From Methanosarcina barkeri MS (GTDB lineage: Archaea; Halobacteriota; Methanosarcinia; Methanosarcinales; Methanosarcinaceae): DNA of 64,000 bases. Positions within the stretch are counted from its first letter, which is position 1; the number at the start of each line of letters is the position of its first letter. The position numbers and the translations under genes are program-made. The stretch lies in assembly GCF_000970025.1 (NCBI RefSeq), contig NZ_CP009528.1, positions 1,723,168-1,787,167 on the forward strand, read 5' to 3'. Below are positions 48,475 through 57,398 of this stretch, piece after piece. Below the pieces are notes generated by a model. That model was given only the letters and a program-made list of their open reading frames with translations. It was not told the DNA's origin and searched no databases.

Positions 48475-49713
48475 ATGGGACAGAATTTTGATGAATTTAT
48501 CAATTATTGCTATAGCAAGATCTTAGGTAGAGTTCCTGATTCTGAAGGGAAAGAACATTATATTGACTTATTGAACAAAGGTGTACCAAAACATGAAGTC
48601 TTAGTATCTTTTTTGAACTCTAATGAATATGCAGGGCGCCTAAAAAATCCCTCAGTAGAACCTCATGAAAGTTTGAAATCAGAGCAGAATTTTGACGAAT
48701 TTATCAGTTATTGTTACAGCAGAATTTTAGGCAGAATTCCTGATCCTGAAGGAAGAGAATATTATACCAAAATATTGAATGAAGGTACACCAAAACACGA
48801 AATCTTAGTATCTTTTTTGAATTCCGATGAATATGCTGAGCGCGTAAAGTATCTCATGAGTCCTACAATTAAATTTGCTCCTCCAGGACATTTTTACTCT
48901 CCATTAACAAATCTGGATGACATCTTGGACTTATATCAAAAAATCGACAAATTCCGGAACCCGACTGGAATTGAGATTAATGGTGATAAGCAGATAGAAT
49001 TACTAAAACAATTCCAGAAATATATTTCCGTAATCCCGTTTGGAGATGGTTTCAAGCAGAACAATACCAGGTATTTTTTTAACGGAGACGAATGGTATAG
49101 TTACGGGGACGCAATTGTATTATTTTGCATGATCAATTACTTTAAACCAAAAAGGCTTATAGAAGTAGGATCAGGTTATTCGTCAACTGTTACTCTGGAC
49201 ACCTGCGAACTGTTAAACCTTAAAACGAAGATAACTTTTATTGAGCCTTATCCAGAGCTTGTTTTAAGCCTATTGTCTGACCGAGATGATCCTGATAAGC
49301 TTCTTTTGAGAAAAGGGGTTCAAACTGTAGATTTGTCTTTTTTTGAAGAGCTGAACAGTGGGGATATTCTGTTTGTAGATAGTTCTCATGTTGTGAAATT
49401 TGGGAGCGATGTTCTTTTTATTCTTACCGAAGTACTTCCCCGTCTGAAACCTGGTGTGATTATCCATTTTCACGATATCTTCTGGCCATTTGAATACCCT
49501 ATTGAATGGCTGGAACAGGGTTCTGCATGGAATGAAGCATACTTCTTAAAGGCATTACTTATAAATAATAAAAATTACGAAATTTTATATTTTAATGACT
49601 ATATGGGGCAAATGAATCACGATCTTGTGAAGGAATACATGCCACTGGCATTGAAAAATTCGGGATGTGGAATCTGGTTAAAGAAACTTGAGTCTGAATC
49701 CTCTGTTGTTTGA
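48475..49713 (+). CDS. Two DUF4214 repeats fused to a class I methyltransferase
   Basis: About 412 residues. Two near-identical DUF4214 units (about 1-55 and 70-125) each carry FDEFI-YCYS-ILGR-PD-EG and LVSFLNS-EYA. DUF4214 occurs with glycosyltransferases, methyltransferases and surface-sugar enzymes. The C-terminal half (about 150-400) has a Rossmann motif RLIEVGSGYSSTVTLD, TFIEPYPEL, DILFVDSSHV and FHDIFWPFEYP, matching SAM-dependent methyltransferases of the Methyltransf_24 type. It probably modifies a surface sugar or lipid. GTG at 48451 is an alternative start; GGTGA lies before ATG 48475. Confidence 0.82.
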   Translation: MGQNFDEFINYCYSKILGRVPDSEGKEHYIDLLNKGVPKHEVLVSFLNSNEYAGRLKNPSVEPHESLKSEQNFDEFISYCYSRILGRIPDPEGREYYTKILNEGTPKHEILVSFLNSDEYAERVKYLMSPTIKFAPPGHFYSPLTNLDDILDLYQKIDKFRNPTGIEINGDKQIELLKQFQKYISVIPFGDGFKQNNTRYFFNGDEWYSYGDAIVLFCMINYFKPKRLIEVGSGYSSTVTLDTCELLNLKTKITFIEPYPELVLSLLSDRDDPDKLLLRKGVQTVDLSFFEELNSGDILFVDSSHVVKFGSDVLFILTEVLPRLKPGVIIHFHDIFWPFEYPIEWLEQGSAWNEAYFLKALLINNKNYEILYFNDYMGQMNHDLVKEYMPLALKNSGCGIWLKKLESESSVV

Positions 49714-50246
49714 AAAAGTATAAAGCAGCAATTAATATAAACTGTTGACAGCTTTCATCCTGCGTTGAACCTTGAAGACATATAAAAGATCCTTGCTAAG
49801 ATTGATATCTCTTGGTAAATATTATTTGCAGTCCTGTTCCTCAGATCATGAAAGCAATCTTTCAGGACAAAAAATTTCTCCCGTTATCACAGGTTCTGGA
49901 AACTCAGATCTCCTATGAGCTAGAATCTACAGCTTTGCGTCTCTTTATACTCTTTATATAATCTTTGCAGTTTTGAGTGTTTATCTTATTTTACTCCTTT
50001 AGTTTTCATTATGCGAATTTGGAAAAATTTGGCAACATGTGGACAGAAAGCGTCAAGAATAGCCGGAGGTCAGAGTGTCCATATAGTGAGAACGGAAAAG
50101 GGATTCCTAATCGTTTTTTGAACCTGTGAATACTTTTGTAAATGGATTTTCATTTTTTCAGAGATTCTGTAGGGCAAACTATACCTTTATTAACTTTTAT
50201 AAATAATAAGAAGCTCTCTTCCTTCAAATCAGGAGACAACCGAAAA
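49714..50246. other. Gap before rnhB, nothing recognised
   Basis: 533 bases. The frame of rnhB is open from ATG 50142, but the 35 extra residues do not fit the family and precede a better start. No other feature was seen. Confidence 0.4.
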
Positions 50247-50918
50247 ATGATGATCGCAGGAATTGATGAAGCCGGAAAAGGCCCTGTAATCGGGCCCATG
50301 TGCATAGGAGGCGTAAAAATTGAGGAATCCAGAGAACATATCCTCAAAGTGCTAGGGGTTGCGGATTCCAAGAAACTGACTCCCAGAAAAAGGGAACAGC
50401 TTGCAGCCCAAATTAAAAAACACGCAGACGGCTTTTTTGTTCTTGAGGTCAGCCCTTCTCAGATTGACGAACTCCGGAAAATTATGACAATGAACGAGAT
50501 AATGGTGGTCTGTTTTTCAAAAGTGCTCGAACAGTTAAAGCCTGACCTCTTATATGCCGATGCTGCTGATGTCAATGAAGAACGTTTTGCAACCAACATC
50601 CGCAAGCAATACTCAAAAACCAACCCTGAACATGCAAAAGAAATAGAAATAATTTCCATGCATCAGGCCGATGCTACTTATCCCGTTGTATCGGCAGCCT
50701 CAATTATTGCGAAGGTACGCAGGGATGAGCTTATCGAAGAGCTTAAGAAAGAATGGGGCCTCGACTTCGGTAGCGGTTACCCCTCAGACCCGAAGACAAG
50801 AGGATTCCTGTTGAACTGGGGAAAAGAGCACTCAGGGAAGTTCCCTGAAATAGTCAGGCAGTCCTGGCAGACTGTAGAAAATATCCGGGAAGAACTAAAA
50901 AAAGCCGAACTGAAGTAA
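50247..50918 (+). CDS. rnhB: Ribonuclease HII
   Basis: 223 residues. It begins MMIAGIDEAGKGPVIGPM, with the active-site Asp-Glu pair (D7, E8) of RNase HII. LLYADAADV supplies the third acid, and SAASIIAKVRRDELIEEL and GSGYPSDPKTRGFL complete the family pattern. It removes RNA from RNA/DNA hybrids and single ribonucleotides during replication and repair. AGGAG at 50231-50235 lies 11 bases before ATG 50247, which matches the conserved N-terminus; the upstream ATG 50142 is rejected. Confidence 0.96.
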   Translation: MMIAGIDEAGKGPVIGPMCIGGVKIEESREHILKVLGVADSKKLTPRKREQLAAQIKKHADGFFVLEVSPSQIDELRKIMTMNEIMVVCFSKVLEQLKPDLLYADAADVNEERFATNIRKQYSKTNPEHAKEIEIISMHQADATYPVVSAASIIAKVRRDELIEELKKEWGLDFGSGYPSDPKTRGFLLNWGKEHSGKFPEIVRQSWQTVENIREELKKAELK

Positions 50919-51010
50919 GTATTAGAGAAACTACAAAAAAGTTCTGAAAAATAAAAGAAAGAAAAATGCGGAGATATAAAAAATAAAATTGGAATATATA
51001 TTCGAAATTT

Positions 51011-51709
51011 TTAGAAATTCTCAGTAATATAATCCACCATGGACTCGAAAACTCGTAGACCATCGTCTGAGCCCAGGATCGATTCGGAAGCTCTTTCCGG
51101 ATGGGGCATGAGACCTAAGATATTTCTTGAAGTGTTTACAACTCCTGCAATATTTTCTAGAGAACCATTAGGATTAGCTGCATCCGTTACTTTTCCGTTT
51201 TCATCCACATAACGGAAGACAACCTGCTCGTTTTCGTCAAGCTCGGCCAGAGTTTTCTCTTCGGCATAGAACTGACCTTCCATATGGGCAATAGGCATTC
51301 TGATAACTTCACCTTTCCTGAACTTCGAGGTGAAAGGCGTATCAACGGTCTCTACCCTGAGGTTAGTCCAATGGCACCGGAATTTCGGGTACTCATTAGT
51401 TGTCAGAGCACCCTCAAGCACCCGGGCTTCGGTAAGAATCTGAAAGCCGTTGCAGATCCCAAGCACAGGCTTACCTTCGGCTGCGAGTTTTTTTACTGAG
51501 TTCATTATTGGAGTGCGGGCTGCAATTGCTCCTGCCCTGAGATAGTCTCCGTAGGAGAATCCTCCAGGGACGACGACTCCGTCAAAACCTGTCAGATCTT
51601 CTTGTTTGTACCAGACAGTCTCGGCGTCCACACCCACAACGTCTTTAAGGACATGCAGGACGTCCTGGTCGCAGTTTGTGCCTCCGAACTGAAGTATGGC
51701 AATTTTCAT
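51011..51709 (-). CDS. purQ: FGAM synthase, glutaminase subunit PurQ
   Basis: 232 residues. Class I glutamine amidotransferase motifs: VVVPGGFSYGDYLRAGAIAA, the nucleophile in PVLGICNGFQIL and the His-Glu pair in LMPHPERASE. It releases ammonia from glutamine for the PurL step of purine synthesis, with PurS bridging the subunits. It lies 63 bases downstream of purS on the same strand, so the two are cotranscribed. ATG start with GAGGG 7 bases upstream. Confidence 0.97.
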   Translation of the reverse strand: MKIAILQFGGTNCDQDVLHVLKDVVGVDAETVWYKQEDLTGFDGVVVPGGFSYGDYLRAGAIAARTPIMNSVKKLAAEGKPVLGICNGFQILTEARVLEGALTTNEYPKFRCHWTNLRVETVDTPFTSKFRKGEVIRMPIAHMEGQFYAEEKTLAELDENEQVVFRYVDENGKVTDAANPNGSLENIAGVVNTSRNILGLMPHPERASESILGSDDGLRVFESMVDYITENF

Positions 51710-51772
51710 TTTTTTCCCTCAATTTTCAAAGCTTTGGCTTTTTCTTATGCCTTAGTCGCTTATCCACACGCC

Positions 51773-52024
51773 TCAGTTAAGTTCCTTGAGCTCGATTGTA
51801 TAATTATGGATAATTGGGTTTGCAATAAGTTTCTGGCACATCTCATCAACTTTCTGGTTTGCAATCTCGGCAGACTCGGCCTCAAGCACGATTTCATAAA
51901 GCTTTGCGGTCTTTACGCTACTGACCTGGTAGCCAAGTTGTCCGAGGGCCCTTTTTGCGGTAGTGCCTTCCGGGTCAAGCATACCTGCTTTCTGTTCAAT
52001 TCTAACTGTTGCCTGGTACTGCAT
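51773..52024 (-). CDS. purS: FGAM synthase subunit PurS
   Basis: 83 residues, the normal size. MQYQATVRIEQKAGMLDPEG and the central TAKRALGQLGY plus VSSVKTAKLYEI are the conserved PurS segments. PurS dimers join PurQ to PurL in the three-part FGAM synthase of archaea and Gram-positive bacteria. First gene of the purS-purQ pair. ATG start with GAGG 7 bases upstream. PurL is not in the window. Confidence 0.96.
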   Translation of the reverse strand: MQYQATVRIEQKAGMLDPEGTTAKRALGQLGYQVSSVKTAKLYEIVLEAESAEIANQKVDEMCQKLIANPIIHNYTIELKELN

Positions 52025-52619
52025 TTATAAACCTCAATTTTAAATTTTGAAATTAACTGAATGTCCCCACTTTTCGGGACTCGAATGCGGGATTAAATAA
52101 GATAAGTAAATAATTCTCATTTTCACCATACTAATTATAAGGTATTTGATTTATTTTTTGGCGAGAATTATAGTGTTAGGTTTTCCTAATGTGTCTTTTG
52201 TTTATTTTTGGACGTTAGCTGGTTCTTATCGCCTTACCAGCGCCGATTTCAAGGGAAATAAGGATAAAACATATTTAATCTTATGGGTTTCAGTTTGTTT
52301 TGGCTGCTGTGGCTGGTTGAGTACTAAAAATAGAGATTTCAATTGAGTCCTGAATGCTTATAGGCTCTCTAAATATCATTGAAATGGTCATTTTCTGGCT
52401 CATTTTTAAAACTCAAAACTTCCTATAAGGCTCAAAAATCATCTTAAAATCCAAATATTACTCTAAAAATTAAAACTTATTTTAAAAATCTAAATATTTT
52501 ACGGGTCTCTGGGGCAACAAGGCTTACTTTAAAAAGGCGCACGTGGCTACATCAGGTCGGACTTTACTGTATAAAAAATACACTTGCTGGAGTTTTTTGT
52601 CTATCAAGCGATAAAACAA

Positions 52620-52703
52620 GGATAAACTGAGGATAAACTGAGGATAAACTGAGGATAAACTGAGGATAAACTGAGGATAAACTGAGGATAAACTGAGGAT
52701 AAA
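52620..52703. repeat. 11-bp tandem repeat, 7 copies
   Basis: GGATAAACTGA is repeated seven times from 52620 to 52696, followed by a broken eighth copy. It lies in the 797-base gap 52025-52821, otherwise AT-rich. A 66-codon ORF at 52146 was not accepted. Confidence 0.93.
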
Positions 52704-52821
52704 ACTACGCGAGAGGCCACTTCAGCCAATTATGAAAGTTTTGTATGAATTTTAAGGAGACAAAAAAATAAAAAAATAACTGTGGGAAGTTTTAACTTCC
52801 CTTACTTCTTATTACTCAGAC

Positions 52822-53112
52822 TTAGTTCAGTATCTGATTAATTTTGCTGTAAAAATCTATGATAACACCAGTTGCCTCATTGTCCATGTTCAGTTGGAAA
52901 GTTCGGATTTGCTTACCCAGGGGTTTTTCCTGAACAATACCTGAAAGAACCAAAGGTGTAATAACTCTTGATACGCTGGAATGAGACAGACCAGTTTCTT
53001 CAGCTATCCCTGAAAGATAGGTTGGTTCGTTCTGGTTTTTTATCAAGTTCTTAAGAACTGTCATCTGTGCGGTTTTTCCAAATATTTTTTCCATTGAATC
53101 CATTGATATCAT
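52822..53112 (-). CDS. Small winged-helix regulator
   Basis: 96 residues. A helix-turn-helix is clear: QMTVLKNLIKNQNEPTYLSG, then EETGLSHSSVSRVITPLVLSG as recognition helix and a wing (IVQEKPLGKQIRTFQLN). The C-terminal helix probably dimerises. It resembles ArsR/MarR-like regulators common in Methanosarcina. It is divergent from ilvD, whose start is 227 bases away, so local control of ilvD or self-control is possible but unproven. No ligand-binding residues are recognised. Confidence 0.8.
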   Translation of the reverse strand: MISMDSMEKIFGKTAQMTVLKNLIKNQNEPTYLSGIAEETGLSHSSVSRVITPLVLSGIVQEKPLGKQIRTFQLNMDNEATGVIIDFYSKINQILN

Positions 53113-53339
53113 CTCAGAGGTGGCTATTCTCTATAAGTGATTTCCAGTTCCAATAACTGTTGACGGTTAATAAACTTATCTTCTAATTTAATAGGTTAGA
53201 GATCTGTACGAATACTCTTAATATCTGGATTCTCTACTTTATCGAGAATGTTTAATCTCTCTAATTTAGCTTCAAGCGCGTAAGTCGTATATATATTATA
53301 ACTTTTTATCTTCACTACGAGATTTTATGGAGATTTAAT

Positions 53340-55001
53340 ATGAGAAGCGATATCATCAAAGAGGGACCGGAAAAGGCTCCCAATCGCTCACTTCTAAAAG
53401 CGACCGGAGTCACAGATTCCGAGATGAGAAAGCCGTTTATTGCAGTTGTCAATTCCTGGAACGATATAATTCCTGGTCATATGCACCTTAACAAACTTGC
53501 TGAGGCTGTAAAAGCCGGAATCAGGAATGCCGGAGGAGTTCCTTTTGAATTCTCTACCATAGGAGTCTGCGACGGTATTGCAATGGGGCACGAGGGTATG
53601 AAATATTCCCTTCCCAGCAGAGAAATTATTGAAGATACAATTGAACTGATGGTTCAAGCTCATCAGTTTGATGGTATGGTCCTCATTCCCACATGTGACA
53701 AGATTGTGCCAGGTCACCTTATGGCAGCAGGCAGACTTGATATCCCTGCAATTGTTGTAACCGGAGGGCCTATGCTCCCTGGATACATCGATGACGGTTA
53801 CAAGGATTTCATTTCAGTCTCCGAAGGAGTAGGGGCTCATAGAGTAGGCAAGATTTCAGACGACGATCTTAAAAGACTTGAAAATTTTGCATGTAATGGA
53901 GCCGGGTCCTGCGCAGGGATGTTTACTGCAAATACTATGGCCTGCATGACCGAAGCGCTTGGCCTGAGTCTTCCGGGCTGTGCAACTGCTCATGCAGTGG
54001 ATGCAAAAAAGGTCCGAATTGCCAAGGAATCCGGTGAGCGTATTGTCGAAATGGTTAAAGAGAACCTGACTCCCAGAAAGATTGTCACTTTTAAATCTTT
54101 TGAGAACGCCATAATGGTAGACATGGCAGTCGGAGGTAGCACAAATACCACGCTGCATCTTCCTGCCCTTGCCCATGAATTCGGGCTGAATCTCCCTCTT
54201 GATAAATTTGATGAACTGAGCCGGAAAACACCTCACTTGATCTCGCTTCGTCCTGGAGGGTCAAATTTTATGTTGCATTTTGACAGAGCAGGTGGAGTTC
54301 AGGCAATTATGCAGAGACTCTCCACGAAACTTCATCTGGAGCAATGTACTGTCAACGGCAAGACTATTGGGGAAAACCTGAAGGAACTGGACATTGTTAA
54401 TCCGAAGCTTAATAAAGAGATTATAGGAACTCTTGAAAATCCAATTCATGTTCAGGGAGGAATTGCAGTCCTTAAAGGCAGTCTTGCTCCTGGAGGTTCG
54501 GTTGTAAAACAAGCCGCAGTTGATCCCCGGATGCATGTTCATACAGGTCCTGCGCGGGTTTATGACGGCGAAAAAGCTGCTATGGAAAGTATCCTTGCAG
54601 GCAATGTGAAACCTGGAGACGTTGTAATTATACGATATGAAGGCCCGAAAGGTGGCCCTGGAATGCGGGAAATGCTTGCAGCTACAGCCGCACTTGGAGG
54701 TATGGGCCTGCTGGAATCGGTTGCTCTAATAACTGACGGACGTTTTTCCGGAGGTACTCGTGGACCCTGCATCGGTCATGTCTCCCCTGAAGCTATTGAA
54801 GGAGGGCCAATTGCTCTTGTGAAAGATGGAGATATGATTGAAATCAATATTCCTGAAAGAGCCCTGAACCTGAAAATTTCAGACGAAGAACTTAAGCAAC
54901 GGAAAGCTGCCTTCATACCTCCAAAAACTGAGGTCACAGGTTACCTTGCCAGGTACCAGCGCTCAGTCCATTCCGCAAACACAGGCGGGATAGTTGACTA
55001 A
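53340..55001 (+). CDS. ilvD: Dihydroxy-acid dehydratase
   Basis: 553 residues. It has the IlvD signature motifs [45 protein letters not shown] and GRFSGGTRG. The conserved cysteines in CDG, TCDK and GSCAG hold the iron-sulfur cluster. It dehydrates 2,3-dihydroxy-3-methylvalerate or isovalerate in branched-chain amino acid synthesis. Length and motifs are normal for archaea. ATG start preceded by GGAGA about 7 bases upstream. It is a single-gene unit, and an IS is inserted about 110 bases after its stop. Confidence 0.97.
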   Translation: MRSDIIKEGPEKAPNRSLLKATGVTDSEMRKPFIAVVNSWNDIIPGHMHLNKLAEAVKAGIRNAGGVPFEFSTIGVCDGIAMGHEGMKYSLPSREIIEDTIELMVQAHQFDGMVLIPTCDKIVPGHLMAAGRLDIPAIVVTGGPMLPGYIDDGYKDFISVSEGVGAHRVGKISDDDLKRLENFACNGAGSCAGMFTANTMACMTEALGLSLPGCATAHAVDAKKVRIAKESGERIVEMVKENLTPRKIVTFKSFENAIMVDMAVGGSTNTTLHLPALAHEFGLNLPLDKFDELSRKTPHLISLRPGGSNFMLHFDRAGGVQAIMQRLSTKLHLEQCTVNGKTIGENLKELDIVNPKLNKEIIGTLENPIHVQGGIAVLKGSLAPGGSVVKQAAVDPRMHVHTGPARVYDGEKAAMESILAGNVKPGDVVIIRYEGPKGGPGMREMLAATAALGGMGLLESVALITDGRFSGGTRGPCIGHVSPEAIEGGPIALVKDGDMIEINIPERALNLKISDEELKQRKAAFIPPKTEVTGYLARYQRSVHSANTGGIVD

Positions 55002-55109
55002 GTTGTCTGATTATGTTTAGAAGTATTGCGTGTTTGGAGAGCTTTTTTCTCCATTACTTTTTTTAATTATTTATTACTTCAAGTGCTTTTGTAGATATGA
55101 TTTTAGTAC

Positions 55110-56248
55110 TAGGACTTACGCAGTTAAAATGCCGAAAACTTGATATCTTTATAAATATACTTATGGCTTAGTGTTTCTCTAAAAACGTACGGAGTTATGG
55201 ACATAAATCCACCTAAGTGTACCGACATTGACTACATTAATTTTCTCATTGCGGCTTCTAACGTTTTTAGCTGTACTGAAGCTGCTAGATGTTATCCAGA
55301 CATAGCTAATGCTCCTTCTCATGATGCTTTTACTCGTTGCCTTCAAAGGCAACCTCCAGACACGGAAGCACTATGGGAGGAAGTAAAAAGTTATGTCAAG
55401 CTTAAGGGAGGATACCTAATTGTTGATGATTCAACATTAGATAAACCATACGCAGAAGAAATTGCTTTTGTTCGTCGTATGTGGAGTGGAAAACATCATC
55501 GTACTGTAAAGGGAATAGGCCTGGTTACCTTAGTTTGGACTGACGGTACAACCGTTATACCTATCGATTTTCGAATTTATAACATCGATGTAGACGACAA
55601 AACAAAGAATGACCATTTCCGTGATATGCTTGACAAGGCCGAAGAACGTGGTTTTAATCCCAAATTCGTTTTATTTGATACATGGTATGCAAGTGTGAAA
55701 AACCTTAAAGCCATTAGACAGAAAGAGTGGCATTTCCTTACAAGATTGAAAAATAATCGTTTGGTAAATCCTGACAACAAGGGAAATGTGCCACTTGAAA
55801 CAGTAGATATTCCTCCAAAAGGACGTGTGGTTCACCTCAAAGCATATGGATTTGTAAAGGTGTTTAGGATAGTTTCAAAAAATGGAGACACGCAACACTG
55901 GGTTACAGATGTGCAAGAGATGGATGAAGCAAAACGTGAAGATTTGGCAAAGAAGTCATGGAAAATTGAGGAATATCATAGGGGAATAAAACAGTTCTGT
56001 GGTGTCGAAAAATGTCAGGCAAGAAAGGAAGAATCACAAAGAGCACATATAATGTTCTCATTAAGAGCTTTTCTTAGACTGGAATTACAAAGAATCAAAA
56101 GTGGAATATCCTGGTTTGAAAGTGCTATGAAAATTAGAAGAGTGGCAGTGACAGAATACTTAAGGAATCCCCAATACACGTTAAATTAATTCAAATATTT
56201 GAAAGTTTGGAAAAAACAATATGCTAGGAGCCAACTGCGTAACTCCTA
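55110..56248 (+). mobile_element. Intact insertion sequence, 1139 bp, with target duplication
   Basis: TAGGACTTACGCAGTT at 55110-55125 is inverted at 56233-56248 with 15 of 16 matches. AGTAC flanks both ends (55105-55109 and 56249-56253), a 5-bp target duplication. One complete transposase ORF lies inside. The well-preserved ends and duplication point to a recent insertion. Confidence 0.9.
55197..56189 (+). CDS. IS4-superfamily DDE transposase
   Basis: 330 residues. LIVDDSTLDKPYAE carries the first catalytic Asp, ILFDTWYAS-like VLFDTWYAS the second, and WKIEEYHRGIKQFCGVEKCQAR the Glu of the Y-R-E-K type signature. The N-terminal helical region (CTEAARCY, HDAFTRCL) probably binds the ends. 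The ORF has no stops or frameshifts, so the element may be active. ATG start 87 bases inside the left end. It is distinct from the decayed element at 20657. Confidence 0.9.
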   Translation: MDINPPKCTDIDYINFLIAASNVFSCTEAARCYPDIANAPSHDAFTRCLQRQPPDTEALWEEVKSYVKLKGGYLIVDDSTLDKPYAEEIAFVRRMWSGKHHRTVKGIGLVTLVWTDGTTVIPIDFRIYNIDVDDKTKNDHFRDMLDKAEERGFNPKFVLFDTWYASVKNLKAIRQKEWHFLTRLKNNRLVNPDNKGNVPLETVDIPPKGRVVHLKAYGFVKVFRIVSKNGDTQHWVTDVQEMDEAKREDLAKKSWKIEEYHRGIKQFCGVEKCQARKEESQRAHIMFSLRAFLRLELQRIKSGISWFESAMKIRRVAVTEYLRNPQYTLN

Positions 56249-56445
56249 AGTACTTTTCTTTAGTAGTTATTCAATCCCTCAGTTATGGCTTAAACGTTAG
56301 TTATTTGGAATACGTATACACAAACAGATAGGTGGGAACTCAAATCGTTTAAATAAATAATTGATGTAAATATAATGTATATAACAGTGTGAACACTATA
56401 TCTGTATCACCTTTAAGGTCTTAAAAAAAATCAGTAATATAGTAG

Positions 56446-57000
56446 ATGGCAAATATGAATAAATTAGTTATACTATTGGTTCTCTTTGCGGCTGTGATCT
56501 TAGCAGCTGGCTGTATTAATAGTAAGACAAATGTCACGAATCCTCAGGATGCCCAGGAAAATTCTATAAATTCTCAGGAGATGCAGGAAAATTCCACGAA
56601 TTCTCAGGAAACACAGGAAAACAGTACTGTTGTAGAAATTACCCAACTGGATCAGATAAATACATCTCTCAAAAAAGGACCTGTTCTTTTGAAACTCGGA
56701 GCTGAGTGGTGTGAAGAGTGCCAGGAGTTAAACCCTGTTCTGGCTCAGGTTGCAACAGATTATGCAGGTAGAGCCACAGTTATGACCATAGATATAGATA
56801 AAAGTAAGAACCTTGCTAATTACTTTGGAATATATGTAATCCCTGACTCTTCTGTAATTATGGGCATTGAAAACGGGAAATATGTTTATATGCAGGAGGA
56901 TGGGAACGTTACTACTGAAAGATCAACGGCCAGGATTCTAAAAATAGAGGGTAAAGAAGTATACGAAAATGTACTGGATTTAGCTCTTCAGAAAGAATAA
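56446..57000 (+). CDS. Thioredoxin-like lipoprotein (CEEC)
   Basis: 184 residues. Signal peptide with lipobox LAAGC (Cys 23), then a Gln/Asn/Ser-rich linker with three imperfect copies of NSQEXQENS (about 31-61), then a thioredoxin domain with WCEEC (C89, C92), the DIDKSKN strand and IPDSSVIMGIENGKYVYMQE. It is a paralogue of the protein at 25877 (same IPDS and GIENG-YVYMQE segments) but with two acidic residues between the cysteines and a longer linker. It is probably a membrane-anchored thiol oxidoreductase outside the cell. The IS lies about 200 bases upstream. Confidence 0.9.
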   Translation: MANMNKLVILLVLFAAVILAAGCINSKTNVTNPQDAQENSINSQEMQENSTNSQETQENSTVVEITQLDQINTSLKKGPVLLKLGAEWCEECQELNPVLAQVATDYAGRATVMTIDIDKSKNLANYFGIYVIPDSSVIMGIENGKYVYMQEDGNVTTERSTARILKIEGKEVYENVLDLALQKE

Positions 57001-57040
57001 AATTAAATCTAATTATTTTACAGCCAAAACGTATTTCTTT

Positions 57041-57140
57041 TTTCTTTTTAAATCCAGCGTATTCTTTTTAAATCCAGCGTATTCTTTTTAAATCCAGCGT
57101 ATTCTTTTTAAATCCAGCGTATTCTTTTTAAATCCAGCGT
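57041..57140. repeat. 20-bp tandem repeat, 5 copies
   Basis: The unit ATTCTTTTTAAATCCAGCGT is repeated exactly from 57061 to 57140, with a first copy at 57041 differing by one base. It lies in the 398-base gap between the lipoprotein and the convergent radical SAM gene. Confidence 0.95.
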
Positions 57141-57398
57141 AAAGGAAAAAAACTGATTTCAGAAAGGTTGCCTATTGGTGCACTTGTATAACTTTTTGCT
57201 CCCAAACTCATAAAGCTTTGGAGCTATCTTTTCATTATCAGAAACTCGTTCAATTACTCAGAGTCCGGTATTTAGAGAAGTAATATTGAGGCTTGGAATT
57301 TACTCAATATAACTTAATATTAATACTCTGATCCGGGTTTCTTGTGGAGTCACAGATAATATTACTTTTATAATATGTTACGTTTTGAATTCCTGCAC

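Noticed and set aside
50142-50246. 35-residue N-terminal extension of RNase HII
   Set aside because: Family proteins begin at the MxxAGIDEAG segment, and AGGAG precedes ATG 50247.
52146-52346. 66-codon ORF in the purS-regulator gap
   Set aside because: No ribosome site; hydrophobic AT-rich translation without family features.
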